This document shows, in pieces, positions 1 to 10,185 of a stretch of 64,000 bases of DNA (the first letter of the stretch is position 1; the number at the start of each line of letters is the position of its first letter). The DNA comes from Lepidodermella squamata. Taxonomy: Eukaryota > Gastrotricha. Location: NCBI GenBank assembly GCA_047495785.1, contig JBLDXI010000017.1, positions 2,170,001 through 2,234,000 of the forward strand, in the 5' to 3' direction. Both the position numbers and the translations under genes were made by a program. Below the pieces are notes generated by a model. It did no database searches, was not told where the DNA came from, and saw nothing but the letters and a program-made list of their open reading frames with translations.

Positions 1-2
1 TT

Positions 3-191
3 AGTCCTGTTATAAGTCCCCCTAGGCTCAAGCCACGTCCGCAGTCGGCGCCTCCTTTAACCAACATCGAAATGGAGGCAGCTAAAGATTGCCGTTCAAT
101 GGTATGAATTTGAAAATAATGTTAGCTTCATGATTTCTGGTTCTTTCAGGCTATGGCAAGGCTTAAACAAAGATACCCTGGTTTCAGCTAG
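3..191 (+). CDS. 3' end of an unrecognised gene (partial)
   Basis: Two exons fit together at the left edge: 3-101 and 150-191, joined over a 48-nt intron (GTATGA donor, TTCTTTCAG acceptor) in phase 0. The tail is proline- and lysine-rich (SPPRLKPRPQSAPPL), then acidic/basic, ending RLKQRYPGFS before TAG. No domain is visible in the part present. AATAAA at 403-408 could be its polyadenylation signal. The model rests on splice phase and the absence of stops, so it is plausible but short. Confidence 0.45.
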
Positions 192-693
192 TTTTAGGTA
201 ATTTTTCTTCCCGCAAATTTATTCTTGTTTATACTTAAGCTGCATTTCAGCTCAACGAATTATTATAAAATATCAAAAAACTTCGATCGAAGCTTTTCCA
301 ATCCGGTGCAATTTGTGATCAAATTACTGTATTTAATCAAATAATGTTGAGCACATCGATTAAAAATTGTTGTAATTGTTGTAATATTGAGGTTTTATCT
401 GAAAATAAAGAAGAAATTGATTTGGCTATTCGTGCCGTTTTATTATCACACTTTCGCTGTCATTCCATGGAATGAGGCAATTTTTTTTTATCAAATGAAA
501 GCACTTTACCGCTGATGATTCATATTAAGTTTTTATTTCAATGGTTCTATGCTACAAGCAGAATTTCAGATAGATTAAAGCAACCATAATGGAAAGCTCA
601 TAATATCAATTGCACCGTTGTCACTAACAAAAATAAGGGTAATACGTTTCGTGTTCAATTTATTTTTGGCAGAAAATAGTCAAATTTGTCGTT
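192..693. other. Intergenic, 3'UTR-like AT-rich sequence
   Basis: No convincing coding exon is seen. AATAAA at 403-408 fits the 3' end of the gene to the left. The GST zeta gene ends at 694 on the other strand, so this is a convergent 3'-3' spacer. Confidence 0.5.
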
Positions 694-1583
694 TCACTGC
701 GCAGGTGGAGTATCCGGTTGATGATCAGGGTGCGTAGTGCGAAATTCGTCCATTTGCAGCAGATTCTCGTTAATTCGTTTAATAATCGGAAAATCGTCAA
801 GCGGAACCTTGAAACGATTAGCGTTGTAAACCTGAGGCACCAGGGCCAAATCAGCAATAGTAACTTCATCGCCCAGACAGTATTTTCCAGCCAATTGCTG
901 CAAATCTGTTTCCAAGGCCTTGAAGCCAACAGTAATCCAATGAGTCGCCTTAAAATTTGTGGTTTATTTTTAATTAGTTTTTTAAGGTGGATTTATTGTT
1001 TTACCCATTCCGTGCGTTTATCTTCGTCCAGCTTTTTCAGAACAGCAAGGTTCTGAACAGGCTGGATGCCAGCGATGACTTGAAGCGCCAAGGAGCGTGC
1101 CTGGTCGTAAAATGACATTACAGGCGGATGAATAATTAAAAACCGCAGATAGAAAAAATCGATTTGTATCATAATATTTTCGTGAATACCTGAGCGCGTT
1201 TTATAGGGTCGCGTGGCAATAAATTGGTGTGCCCAGGCCGCGTCTCGTCCAGATACTCAATGATAGCCATGCTTTCAGTCAGCGTATGCCCATCGATGAC
1301 GAGCGCAGGAACTTTACCGGCTGGGTTTACAGCCAGGTAATCATCACTGCGCTGGTCGCCTTTCAACAAATTGATCGTCTTGTACTCGTAATCAACTTTT
1401 TTCAGCGCAAGTGCTAATGGATTAAATTATTTGAAAAAAATCGAATATAAATTCAATGATTTTACCGATTCGAACGCGCCATGAACAAGAGCTTCGAAAG
1501 TACGAATACAAAATAGGCTGATGAAATAATTCACTCGCGTCAATATGACCTAATTCAATCGATAATTAACTCACCTTAGCCAT
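694..1583 (-). CDS. GSTZ1: Maleylacetoacetate isomerase / glutathione S-transferase zeta
   Basis: Five exons (1575-1583, 1466-1517, 1190-1413, 1005-1100, 694-948) join in phase to give 211 residues, the usual length for this enzyme. It isomerises maleylacetoacetate to fumarylacetoacetate in tyrosine breakdown, with glutathione as cofactor, in the cytosol. The N-terminus reads [20 protein letters not shown], containing the [11 protein letters not shown] active-site motif of zeta-class GSTs. NPAGKVPAL and the following TESMAIIEYL form the thioredoxin-fold glutathione site. The helical C-terminal half carries GDEVTIADLALVPQV and ends HPDHQPDTPPAQ, as in animal family members. The start is set by a three-codon first exon (M-A-K). 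Introns are 48-89 nt. Confidence 0.93.
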
Positions 1584-2018
1584 GTCACCCACCGATCGAT
1601 AAATACACGGAGTAAGAAGCCTAGATAGGGTTTATAGATGACATGTTTTTTATTAAAACCGCAATTATTATTTCCTTGTATTTGTATCTTTTATTTGCTG
1701 CGCGATTGTAATTTTCAACACATTATCAACGCATACTTGTAAACTGTTCATTTTTTTCATTATTTAAACCGAGTAGTGAATGGACCACAGAAAAATGACA
1801 CGCAATATTCTGTTTCGCTTACTTGATACGTCACGTATGTATAATAGGATACTACGCTTCGAAACAAGGGGTACAGACACGACGATTTCAGTAGCGTAAT
1901 CATCTCACAAATCTACCTACTCTGCTTTGTACAAATATTTCAATAAACATAGATTTTCAATAATCATTAATCAGCGAGCAGAGACGGGAAAAAAATCATC
2001 GTAAATTTTCATTTTATT

Positions 2019-2055
2019 TAATAATAATAATAATAATAATATTAATAATAATAAT
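2019..2055. repeat. (AAT)n microsatellite
   Basis: About twelve AAT units with one interruption. A related (ATT)n tract is at 3197-3216 and an (ATA/AAT)n tract near 34341-34360. Confidence 0.9.
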
Positions 2056-2474
2056 ACATAGGATTTACATTTGTATTTCTTTCCATTCAATCAATCAACT
2101 GATCAACATAGGATTGATCGAATATTCTATAGCAAGTAACACTGGGTCGACGGAGCTGCGTTGTAACGGATAGAAAAATTCAAAGCAGAGCATCGCGTCG
2201 AAAAAATTTCTATGATGATGATGCCAAATTACCGAACGCGAACGAAAAAGCAAGCAATTTTCTTTTTTTCAACTATCATCTTGCTCACAAAAAATTGATG
2301 AGACGAAATCGATTTGCGCGGGATCTGTTATTTTTTTTCATCTGCGTGAGTGTGGTATTTACAAGGCACGAGTGGTGGGATGATTACTCAATAATTACGA
2401 ATCATTTCCCTCGTTTTCAGCAACAATTTTACCTTAACACATATAATGAACACAACTCTCAGCAAAAAAGTTTC

Positions 2475-2500
2475 AGAAGAAGAAGAAGAAGAAGAAGAAA
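2475..2500. repeat. (GAA)n microsatellite
   Basis: About eight GAA units. A GA-rich stretch (GAGAGCGAGAGCGAGAGAGAG) follows at about 2757-2780. Confidence 0.9.
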
Positions 2501-3878
2501 GGAGTAAAAGCACAGACAATTTCTGTTTTTCTCACTTCAAAGAGAAAATAACGAAAAAATATTTCCTAAAAAAATCAGGAAAATTAAACTCAAATTTCTC
2601 TACCAAGTCACTCGTTGACAATTTTGGCAGCAATTACGTCCCTAAATGAGCGGTTTGTTCAAAGAAAACTTTACCTCACGTATTTACAATATGGTAAGAT
2701 GTAGGATTACTATTCAAAGTAACAAATCTGAACGTAGGCACATAAGACTTGATGTTGAGAGCGAGAGCGAGAGAGAGATGGAGATGTATAGAGCAGCTGA
2801 ATGATAGATAGAATATTTTGTTCCGGTTATACTTGGGCTTTCAGCGCCGCAAGATGACGATTAATCATCAAGTAGATTGGTATTTAATGTAAACAAATAC
2901 ATGAAACAACCACGATACGCTGGAAAGAAACTGTATAACAAATAGAGTTTGTGTGTCGAATTAATGCCAAATTTTTACTTGGCCGATTTCAAGAATAGTT
3001 ATTTATTTTTCGTATTCAAAGCCTGGATAGAGCAGTAATACGCCTCGGATAGAAATATTCAGCATAAAATACCGCTACAACAAGGTTTTCCTTGTTTAGC
3101 ATGAGCTTGCTAGGTCGAAAAGGATCGTTATAAGAGTAGTGATAATGATGTTGAAATGAGGGAGACCAAATCGACGATGCTTGATAATATTCGATTTTAT
3201 TATTATTATTATTATTTGTTTTGATAGCTTTCGACCGAAATCAAAATATGAAGTCTCAAAACATCACCGTGTACAGAGGCAAAAGCGCATTGTCAAAAGA
3301 ACACAGACACGCAGGTGGAGCCAGCGCGCACATCAGGTATAGTTATATCGCATCAAGGTAAATAACATCATCATGATCAATCATTTAATCAATCATCACA
3401 CACACATAAAGTATTATCGTTATTGACAAAATGTGCAAAAAGACTTGCAGCCGCGAACACAGCCTCAGTTACGTATATATTTCCGGTTTCAGCCATGACT
3501 ATTTCTGCGGTCGTTCACGACCGAAATGATAAATACAGAAATCAAGTTCAGGACAGCTCTATTTTTATTACTTAGTAATTCATTATCGGTATTATTATTG
3601 TATTATCGTCATTAGAAGAGACGGAACAGAGGAAAATTCATATCATTATAATGTATAATCATCAACTGTATGTGAGAAGCGCAACCGTTTTTCGAAAAAC
3701 AAGTCTAATATATATATAGCCAAATAATTTGTTTTTCTTTAAAAAACAAAGAACAATAATCATTCTCTGCAAGCTCGAATTTTTTAGTACACATATCATT
3801 CATATAACACTAGCATGTTACGGTGCCTTCGTCCAAGCGTACGTGTACGTGATCAATATGTCGACTGACGAGCGCACT

Positions 3879-5374
3879 TCACGGGTGAGAAGACCTCTCC
3901 GACTCGGAGTCTGACGCAGAGTCTGTCCGGTTCGTGTCGTCGTCGGCTTTTGGTGGCGGCCTCAGTTCATTGAACTTGTCTTCCATGATTTTTCGCCTGA
4001 AATCAAAATTAGCAAAATTTCTTCGAATAAATGACAGATTCTCTTACTTCGACGCAAGTCCACCAGCAGGAGGTAAATCTGGAATATTCCTTTCGGCCAT
4101 GGCATTCATGAGGGCGACCATGCTATCGATTCCCTGCTCGCTCTTGACCAACTCTTCAACCATGCTGCGAATTCTTTCGTTCAACTGCTCGTCCTTGGCC
4201 GCAGCTTCAGGGTCGTACTTGGGAGCCGCATCAAAAGCTACGATGATGATACTCATGTTGTCTCGGCTTCCCTGTAAAAATAAATCAAGATTAAATAAAA
4301 TAAACCAAAATATGTTAACCAACCTTGTAGAGGCATGTATCGATAACTTGATTGCATACTTCATCCAGCGATTTGGTTGTCTTTAGACGATCGCGGACAA
4401 ACGTCACCAAGTCCTCATTTGTCATGACGTCCCACACGCCGTCGCAAGCTAGAATGAGCAACTCGTCCTTGTCAGTTCGTTCATACCAGAAAACTTCGGG
4501 CTCGGGCGAAACAAGCTGCTTCGTCGCATCAAGATCCGCCGAAGATTTGTATTCGAAATCACCAAGAGCGCGAGAGACGGCCAGGGCACCGTTAACTCGC
4601 TGAATCATAACACTGCCACCAGCTTCTTGGATTCGCTTCTTTTCGCGTGCAAGGGTTGGCTTGTGATCAATAGACTGCACAAAAATCAACATAAAGGCCG
4701 CAAAAAACTAGGTCAAATTTTACCAACCTTTAGGACAACCTTTCCTTCGGCTGTTGAAAGAATGCCACGAGAATCACCGCAATTAGCCAGGAAAATGTAC
4801 TTGGGTGTAATAAAAGCACAAACTGCAGTAGAACCACTTTTTTCGGAGCCATTAGAAAATTCGGGCATGTTGCGAAGATTTTCATCCATGGTCAAGAAAC
4901 CAAGGCGGATGCCTTCAACGATATTAGCAGCATCTGCTGGTGGGGGAGCACCGAGACTCTCGTCATCGTTTCCTTCTCCTTCTGGCGCCTGATTCAATCA
5001 AATGATTAATGAAAAAATATCATATCAAATATGCGTCATACTTGTTCCGTTTTCCCCTGACTTGAAGCATCTCTGGAAGGCAGAACTTGAGTTTTAGTTT
5101 CCCCATGGGGAGGCGTTAGGAAAGTGGGATGTTTTATGATTTCATTTAGCAGCTGATCTGAACAAATGGCCGATACTCTGGCACCAGCGTGTCCGTCAAA
5201 TACGGCGAAAAATGACCAATCCTTGAATTCACCTTCAAGGTCAACCTTGGCGCAGTGAGCATCTTCCATCTCTACGCGCCAGCCCTGCATGCTGCTGAGC
5301 GCGTAGATGAATCCCTTACCAGTTCCAGTATGCGTCGACTTATCGGTTTTAGGTTTGTTTAAAAATGCTCCCAT
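3879..5374 (-). CDS. PP2C-family Ser/Thr phosphatase, PPM1A/PPM1B type
   Basis: Five exons (5042-5374, 4728-4988, 4324-4674, 4048-4271, 3879-3996) give 428 residues in consistent phase; vertebrate PPM1A/B are of similar size. It is a metal-dependent phosphatase, expected to act on stress MAP-kinase and related signalling. The N-terminus MGAF could be N-myristoylated as in PPM1A/B. Motifs in order: [10 protein letters not shown] (metal site), [19 protein letters not shown], then SIDHKPTL, then [29 protein letters not shown] and [13 protein letters not shown]. These include all the Asp residues of the di-metal centre. The C-terminal segment ([20 protein letters not shown] then a Ser/Glu-rich end) resembles the PP2C C-terminal extension. 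A TTTATAG acceptor-like site a few bases upstream of the ATG suggests a 5'UTR intron or trans-splice site. Confidence 0.93.
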
Positions 5375-6208
5375 TATGTTACTATAAACAATAAATCTAG
5401 AAGCAACAGTACAAGATAAGATTATCAAAAGATAAAAATAAGTAAGCTTCGATGCAGATAATCTGTGTACGAACTCACATGAGCAAGCTGTGTAAGTTTG
5501 GAGTGTTAAGTCTGCTACCAGTTAACAAGCCATACACAAAACAAAAATGAATCACTTGAATGAGCGCATTAATGAAGAGTCAATTCTTAGTATACCAAGA
5601 GTAATACTACACTGACTATTGACGAAGAATTCATCAGATTGGTCAGATACAGGTAGACAGGAAATAGTCGCGTGAACTTTTTGAAATTTTAGACACGACA
5701 ACGACCTTCAGCTGAGCTCCTCCTTTAATTAGACAGACATTTCAGCATATTAGATCCTAGATCCCAGATCCTGGAGACCAGTAAACGAAAATTGTTTGCA
5801 CGACACGGACAAACCAGATCCAAAACCAGAAAATCGACGCTTCAAACTCCACAGAAACTAATGCATAACATGGATTAGGGTTTGGGTTTTGATGATTATG
5901 GGCCAATAAATGATGCCAAAAACAGGAATGCGTCATCGCTGATTACAGTCATTAACAAAACGGCGCGACTTTAGAAAAGCTCATCCAAAAATCTATCAAA
6001 AAAAACTGAAAGCCCCAAAACAGCTTGGCCCGCTACGGCGTCACAAATCTCCCTCAGAAAATGTCTGGTATTCGGAAGCTAAATAATTATTTATAATAAC
6101 TAATTATGGAAAGCAAATGTTGTGTATTTAATAAGTTTGAAAACAAGATTACGACAGATTTCGCGGTAACTACATCTCTGTTTTTTATGGGCTGCAGAGA
6201 CCGCGACA
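5375..6208. other. Intergenic, nothing recognised
   Basis: 834 nt between the PP2C start and the 3' end of the small ORF at 6209. Presumed promoter/5'UTR of the phosphatase. No RNA gene or repeat is clear. Confidence 0.5.
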
Positions 6209-6481
6209 TCAGATTTTTCCGACGGAAACGTCGGTAACTCCGGTATTATGGAGAGACGGGCCTTTCAAAGTGTAAGAGATGCGGCGTTGATTGAGAGGTT
6301 CACAATCACCCCGGCCCTCGTTCTCCAAAATGGAGCCCAATAGCGTCTTTTCGACGAGCTCACGAGGCAAGAGTGACCAAGCTTTATCTTTGTTGCACGT
6401 CACCTGATAAGTTTCCTCTAGCCAAATATCGTCTTGACGATTAGCGAAAACGTGACCGTATAGTTGGGATATAATAGGCAT
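6209..6481 (-). CDS. Small hypothetical protein (90 aa)
   Basis: A single ORF from ATG (MPIISQLYGHVFANRQDDIW) to stop, with mixed ordinary composition and no signal peptide or membrane segment. It contains DIWLEETYQV and RRISYTLKGPSLHNTGV; I do not recognise the family. The well-spread amino-acid usage and lack of low complexity argue for a real gene, but there is no splice evidence. A first exon upstream is possible. It is divergent from the COX7C-like gene at 6947, with about 465 nt between them. Confidence 0.45.
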   Translation of the reverse strand: MPIISQLYGHVFANRQDDIWLEETYQVTCNKDKAWSLLPRELVEKTLLGSILENEGRGDCEPLNQRRISYTLKGPSLHNTGVTDVSVGKI

Positions 6482-6946
6482 GATGATCTTCTCGGCTTAT
6501 TTAAATTTCCGATTAAGATCTCTCATCTTCAACATTCAACATTCAGAAGAATAAATCGATGGGCGAGATGCAAGGCCGTGTTTTCCGTCGGAACAAGAAT
6601 GGGAGCACATTTTTTTGCTGATAGATATTACCAACTTGTCATTTTGAAAAATGGCCAAACTGTGAGATGTCTTCTGACGCCGAATACTTATAACAAGGTC
6701 AAAAGTCGACTAGCTCATTAGAGAACTTTCACAAAATTAGGGAAATTCGCTTACTTAAGGTATATTTGAGACTGACCTAAGTTTCGGGTTTCACCTTAGT
6801 TCTAATGTACAGTTTTAGTTGGAAACCTTCAACTTTCGTACTTTTGAACGATAACTGACTGAACATTGAAACAATCATTTTTGAATGGCTATCGATTTAA
6901 TTGTTATTGATGTTTTCAACCCTAGTGGATTTTTGTGAATCTTGAA

Positions 6947-7138
6947 ATGGACATGCAAAAGAGCTCCTTCCTGAAGCCTCAGGCTATGCAGCTGTTTCGC
7001 CGCAACATTGTTGCTGGACCACCAAGCTACCGCATGGCTTTTCCGGCCAAATTGGTGCACATGACCATCATCTTCGGCAGCATTATGGCATTGCCCGCCT
7101 ACATTGCATACAATGTCCAGAACTATCGGAAACGCTAA
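6947..7138 (+). CDS. Small inner-membrane protein, COX7C-like
   Basis: A 63-residue protein with a basic, mitochondrial-targeting-like N-terminus (KSSFLKPQAMQLFRRN) and one membrane helix near residues 36-55. The segment MTIIFGSIMALPAYIAY followed by a basic end (NVQNYRKR) matches the COX7C pattern of a FGS motif, an A-x-P helix end and a short basic tail. Total length also equals the usual COX7C precursor. If correct it is a nuclear-encoded subunit of cytochrome c oxidase. I chose the ATG at 6947; an in-frame GTG lies 12 nt upstream. A CCCTAG acceptor-like site lies about 20 nt before the ATG. COX8 or another single-helix subunit is the alternative. Confidence 0.6.
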   Translation: MDMQKSSFLKPQAMQLFRRNIVAGPPSYRMAFPAKLVHMTIIFGSIMALPAYIAYNVQNYRKR

Positions 7139-7474
7139 CATGCTGATCAGCGCCATCTTGAAGTAAAAACTTTAATTAGCCGAATCACTTTTCATGGAGA
7201 ATTTGCGAATTAGTTTATAACCTTATAATACGAGATTTAACTAAGTATGTACACCTTCTGGTCGAGTAACTTCGGTTAGTAGCCCATAATTGTTCCTCTG
7301 AGAGCACTTGAAGATGAAGATTCCTCTCCTTAACGTAACATTGTTTAGCGAGTGAAGTTTACTGCCATGATTGAAATCCCCAAATGCTAGATAGAGGAGA
7401 AAAATAAAGTGAAAACCGGTATCGCCTGTTTTATATTATGTCATTGTCTTTATTTAGGTCTTATTTTATTGAAA

Positions 7475-10120
7475 ATGTTAAAATTGTGCGTTTTCGCCAT
7501 ATTTATTCATATGCTGTTCCTCTATTCAGTGTTTGATCTGTATTTCACTTCACCTCTCGTATCCGTACCGCACCATTACGCGATCTCAAGCGAACCAGTC
7601 GCTAAGCGGTTGGTTCTATTCGTTTGCGATGGCCTTCGTGTGGACAAGTTTTTCAACGGAAACGTTAAGAATGCACCTTTCCTGAGAAAAATAATGGCTG
7701 GCGGTGCTGCTTATGGTATTTCTAACACAAAGGTTCCCACAGAGTCAAGGCCTGGACATGTCGCTATGATTGCTGGCTTTTATGAAGATGTAGCTGCAAT
7801 AACAAAAGGTTGGAAGGAAAATCCTGTCGAATTCGATTCGGTTTTCAATCAATCACGGCACACGTGGTCTTGGGGTAGTCCTGACATTCTTCCAATGTTT
7901 GAAAGGGGCGCAGTGCCTGGCCGAGTCTCGGTTAGTATGTACGACAGCTCTTTCGAGGACTTCGCGAAAAATGCCAGTGTTTTGGATATTTGGGTCTTCG
8001 AACATGTTAACAAATTTTTCGAGGATAATCGGCAACTGAAATTATTAAACGAAGGTCAGCTGGTATTCTTTTTACACCTCCTCGGCACTGATACCATCGG
8101 ACACGCTGATAAGCCTCATTCCCCGAAATATTCGGAAAACGTTGTTCTGGTCGACCGTGGCATTGAACAAGTATCTAAATTGATCGAAAATTACTTCAAC
8201 GATGGGAAAACTGCTTTTATTTTCTCGAGTGACCACGGAATGCGAGATTGGGGATCACATGGCGCGGGCCATCCTGATGAAACAATGACTCCATTCGTAG
8301 GCTGGGGAGCCGGTTTTTCTAATTCTAAATTGAAAGTTGCTGATAATCATGACTTTTCTGACATTTCAAAAATTCCTCAAATTGCTCAAGCTGATATTGC
8401 TCCGTTGATGTCGTGCTTGATTGGTGTCAACTACCCGGCTAATTCAGTTGGAAAGGTGCCGATCGATTTCCTCAATGTGGACGATCGTTACAAAGCTGAT
8501 TGTTTGCTGACTAATGCTCAGCAACTCGCCGAAACAGCCGTAAATCAGCACTACGCGTACAAAGCTCGGTCGTTACTGTCGTTTTCTCCTTACCCTGATT
8601 TCGATATCGAACTGATTGAACAGAATTTGCTGAGAATGAAAGAATTGGCGGCAAAAGGTCAACTGAAGGCAGTTCAGCAACAAGCTTCTGTTTTTATTGA
8701 TCACATGTTGGCCGCTACTCGTTATTATCATACGTACAACAACACTTATCTCGGTATTGCGGTGACCTCTGGCTTTCTACTCTGGATCTCTTACGTGATT
8801 TCCCATTTGATGGTCGACTATCATTCGGAGTCGAGAAAAGCGAAGTTCAATTTATACAGCTGCAAAAATTTTGTTATTTTCGCAATTTCTGGTGTTGTTT
8901 TCATGATTTTGCTGCTGAAAAAATCCCCGATTTCTCATTATGCATACTGGCTTTTGCCGGTCTATCTCGGTTGTGATGTGTTATTCGGTCTAACCGAACG
9001 ATCAGGGGCTGCTTACGGCCAAATGGTCGGCTCTTTCAGAAATTTTATTTGTTTTATCGCCGTGCTGGGCGGTCTTGAAGCTGTTGTTTGGGCTTATTGG
9101 TACCGTAAAGCGCTGGCAATTGCAATAATCGGGCTAACTAGTTTCGCTGCAATCTTCTCTGGGTCTTACGTTTTTCCGTTCGCCATGTCGAGCCTTGTTA
9201 TCTTTCCCCTACTTCCACCGGCTGACTCGGGTCAACAAGCTTTCGAACTTGTTTATGGAGTTGCAATCGCTGTCCTGTTGGGCGTAATATTTTTCTCGTT
9301 CAAATCGCCTTATTTTCGACCGCATTGTCCGGAAAAATGCGGCTTAGCTCGGAAATTCCAGATCGGCTCCCTGCTCGTTGCTTTGGTTGTGAAATTTGTG
9401 ACTGTTCAGGCGATTGCGAGTAGTTCGCATGTTCCAATTATCTGCCATATATTGTCATGGTTGATACTTATCGTCGTTTGGCTACCAATTTTTTACACAT
9501 GCCCGGCCGGAAATGGTCGGCTTTTCTCGATTTTCCTATCCATGTTCACAGTTTACTCACTACTGAGTGTTTACTACGAATCGCTGTATTTGGTTGCCCT
9601 CTTCGTGGTTCTACTCATCTGGGTAGCGAAGAGTCGGGAGCAGCGAAAATCGAATGACTTCGGCTCAGTTGTAGCCGATTCTTTCATACTCGTTATTTTA
9701 GTGAACGTCTCGCTATTAGCCCCGGCTAATATTGCTGTGATCAACAGCTTTGACCTGGTTTCCGTCTACACTTTCCTGACCCTTTTCGCTCCTTTTGTCA
9801 TCATGACATTACTAATTATTAAGGTGGTTATGCCTGTTCTATGCGTTGTCCTCGCTTTCGCTGAGATTTGCCACCTTAAAAATTACTCATTAACAACGTC
9901 TCTACTTCTCGTAATGTCCTTATCCGACTTTACGGCCTTACATTTTTTCTTCGCTGTTCGAACTGAGGGAAGTTGGCTTGAAATCGGAACAAGCCTCAGT
10001 CATTACTGTATCCAAATGTTTGCGGCTGTTGCTTTAATTCCTTTCATCGCAATCGCTCGATACCTGCTGTATGGCCAACCTTTACAACGAAAGTCTGTGC
10101 TGAATAGTAAAACCGCGTGA
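7475..10120 (+). CDS. PIGN: GPI ethanolamine phosphate transferase 1
   Basis: An intronless 881-residue ORF. PIGN adds ethanolamine phosphate to the first mannose of the GPI anchor precursor in the ER lumen. The start is placed at MLKLCVFAIFIHMLF because the family begins with this short membrane anchor followed by DLYFTSPLV. The lumenal alkaline-phosphatase-like domain shows LVLFVCDGLRVDK (metal Asp), TKVPTESRPGHVAMIAG (nucleophile Thr), LLGTDTIGHADKPHS and FIFSSDHGMRDWGSHG (metal Asp/His). The C-terminal half is a series of about fourteen hydrophobic helices, as in PIGN. The length matches the family (about 900). The absence of introns is striking next to intron-bearing neighbours. A TTTATTTAG site 16 nt upstream of the ATG may be a trans-splice or 5'UTR acceptor. 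The stop is 65 nt before the ERLEC1 start. Confidence 0.95.
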   Translation: MLKLCVFAIFIHMLFLYSVFDLYFTSPLVSVPHHYAISSEPVAKRLVLFVCDGLRVDKFFNGNVKNAPFLRKIMAGGAAYGISNTKVPTESRPGHVAMIAGFYEDVAAITKGWKENPVEFDSVFNQSRHTWSWGSPDILPMFERGAVPGRVSVSMYDSSFEDFAKNASVLDIWVFEHVNKFFEDNRQLKLLNEGQLVFFLHLLGTDTIGHADKPHSPKYSENVVLVDRGIEQVSKLIENYFNDGKTAFIFSSDHGMRDWGSHGAGHPDETMTPFVGWGAGFSNSKLKVADNHDFSDISKIPQIAQADIAPLMSCLIGVNYPANSVGKVPIDFLNVDDRYKADCLLTNAQQLAETAVNQHYAYKARSLLSFSPYPDFDIELIEQNLLRMKELAAKGQLKAVQQQASVFIDHMLAATRYYHTYNNTYLGIAVTSGFLLWISYVISHLMVDYHSESRKAKFNLYSCKNFVIFAISGVVFMILLLKKSPISHYAYWLLPVYLGCDVLFGLTERSGAAYGQMVGSFRNFICFIAVLGGLEAVVWAYWYRKALAIAIIGLTSFAAIFSGSYVFPFAMSSLVIFPLLPPADSGQQAFELVYGVAIAVLLGVIFFSFKSPYFRPHCPEKCGLARKFQIGSLLVALVVKFVTVQAIASSSHVPIICHILSWLILIVVWLPIFYTCPAGNGRLFSIFLSMFTVYSLLSVYYESLYLVALFVVLLIWVAKSREQRKSNDFGSVVADSFILVILVNVSLLAPANIAVINSFDLVSVYTFLTLFAPFVIMTLLIIKVVMPVLCVVLAFAEICHLKNYSLTTSLLLVMSLSDFTALHFFFAVRTEGSWLEIGTSLSHYCIQMFAAVALIPFIAIARYLLYGQPLQRKSVLNSKTA

Positions 10121-10185
10121 TCCTTTGATAATCTTGAATAAATTGAAATTTTATCGATCCTCCTTAAATTTTTCCTTGCTTTTAG
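10121..10185 (+). promoter_or_regulatory. 65-nt PIGN-ERLEC1 spacer with polyA signal and acceptor site
   Basis: The spacer contains AATAAA close after the PIGN stop, then a pyrimidine-rich run ending TTGCTTTTAG immediately before the ERLEC1 ATG. A polyadenylation signal plus a splice acceptor in so short a gap is the layout of an operon resolved by trans-splicing. There is no room for an ordinary promoter, although one inside PIGN cannot be excluded. Confidence 0.55.

Larger units (their letters stand above)
1584..3878. other. Long non-coding spacer with simple repeats
   Basis: About 2.3 kb without a convincing exon. It lies between the 5' end of GSTZ1 and the 3' end of the PP2C gene, so it should hold the GSTZ1 promoter and the phosphatase 3'UTR. 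It is AT-rich and has several simple repeats, listed separately where clear. Open frames here are short and low-complexity, such as the RRRRRRRRK run encoded by the GAA tract. Confidence 0.6.

Noticed and set aside
2295-2649. Two overlapping plus-strand frames in the spacer
   Set aside because: They are built around the GAA microsatellite and poly-T/poly-A runs; no splice or domain evidence.
5870-5890. TTAGGGTTTGGG, telomere-like
   Set aside because: A single degenerate occurrence, not an array.
6464-6721. 85-codon plus-strand frame overlapping the start of the 90-aa gene
   Set aside because: It lies antisense to a better ORF at its 5' end, has no domain or splice support, and could be chance.
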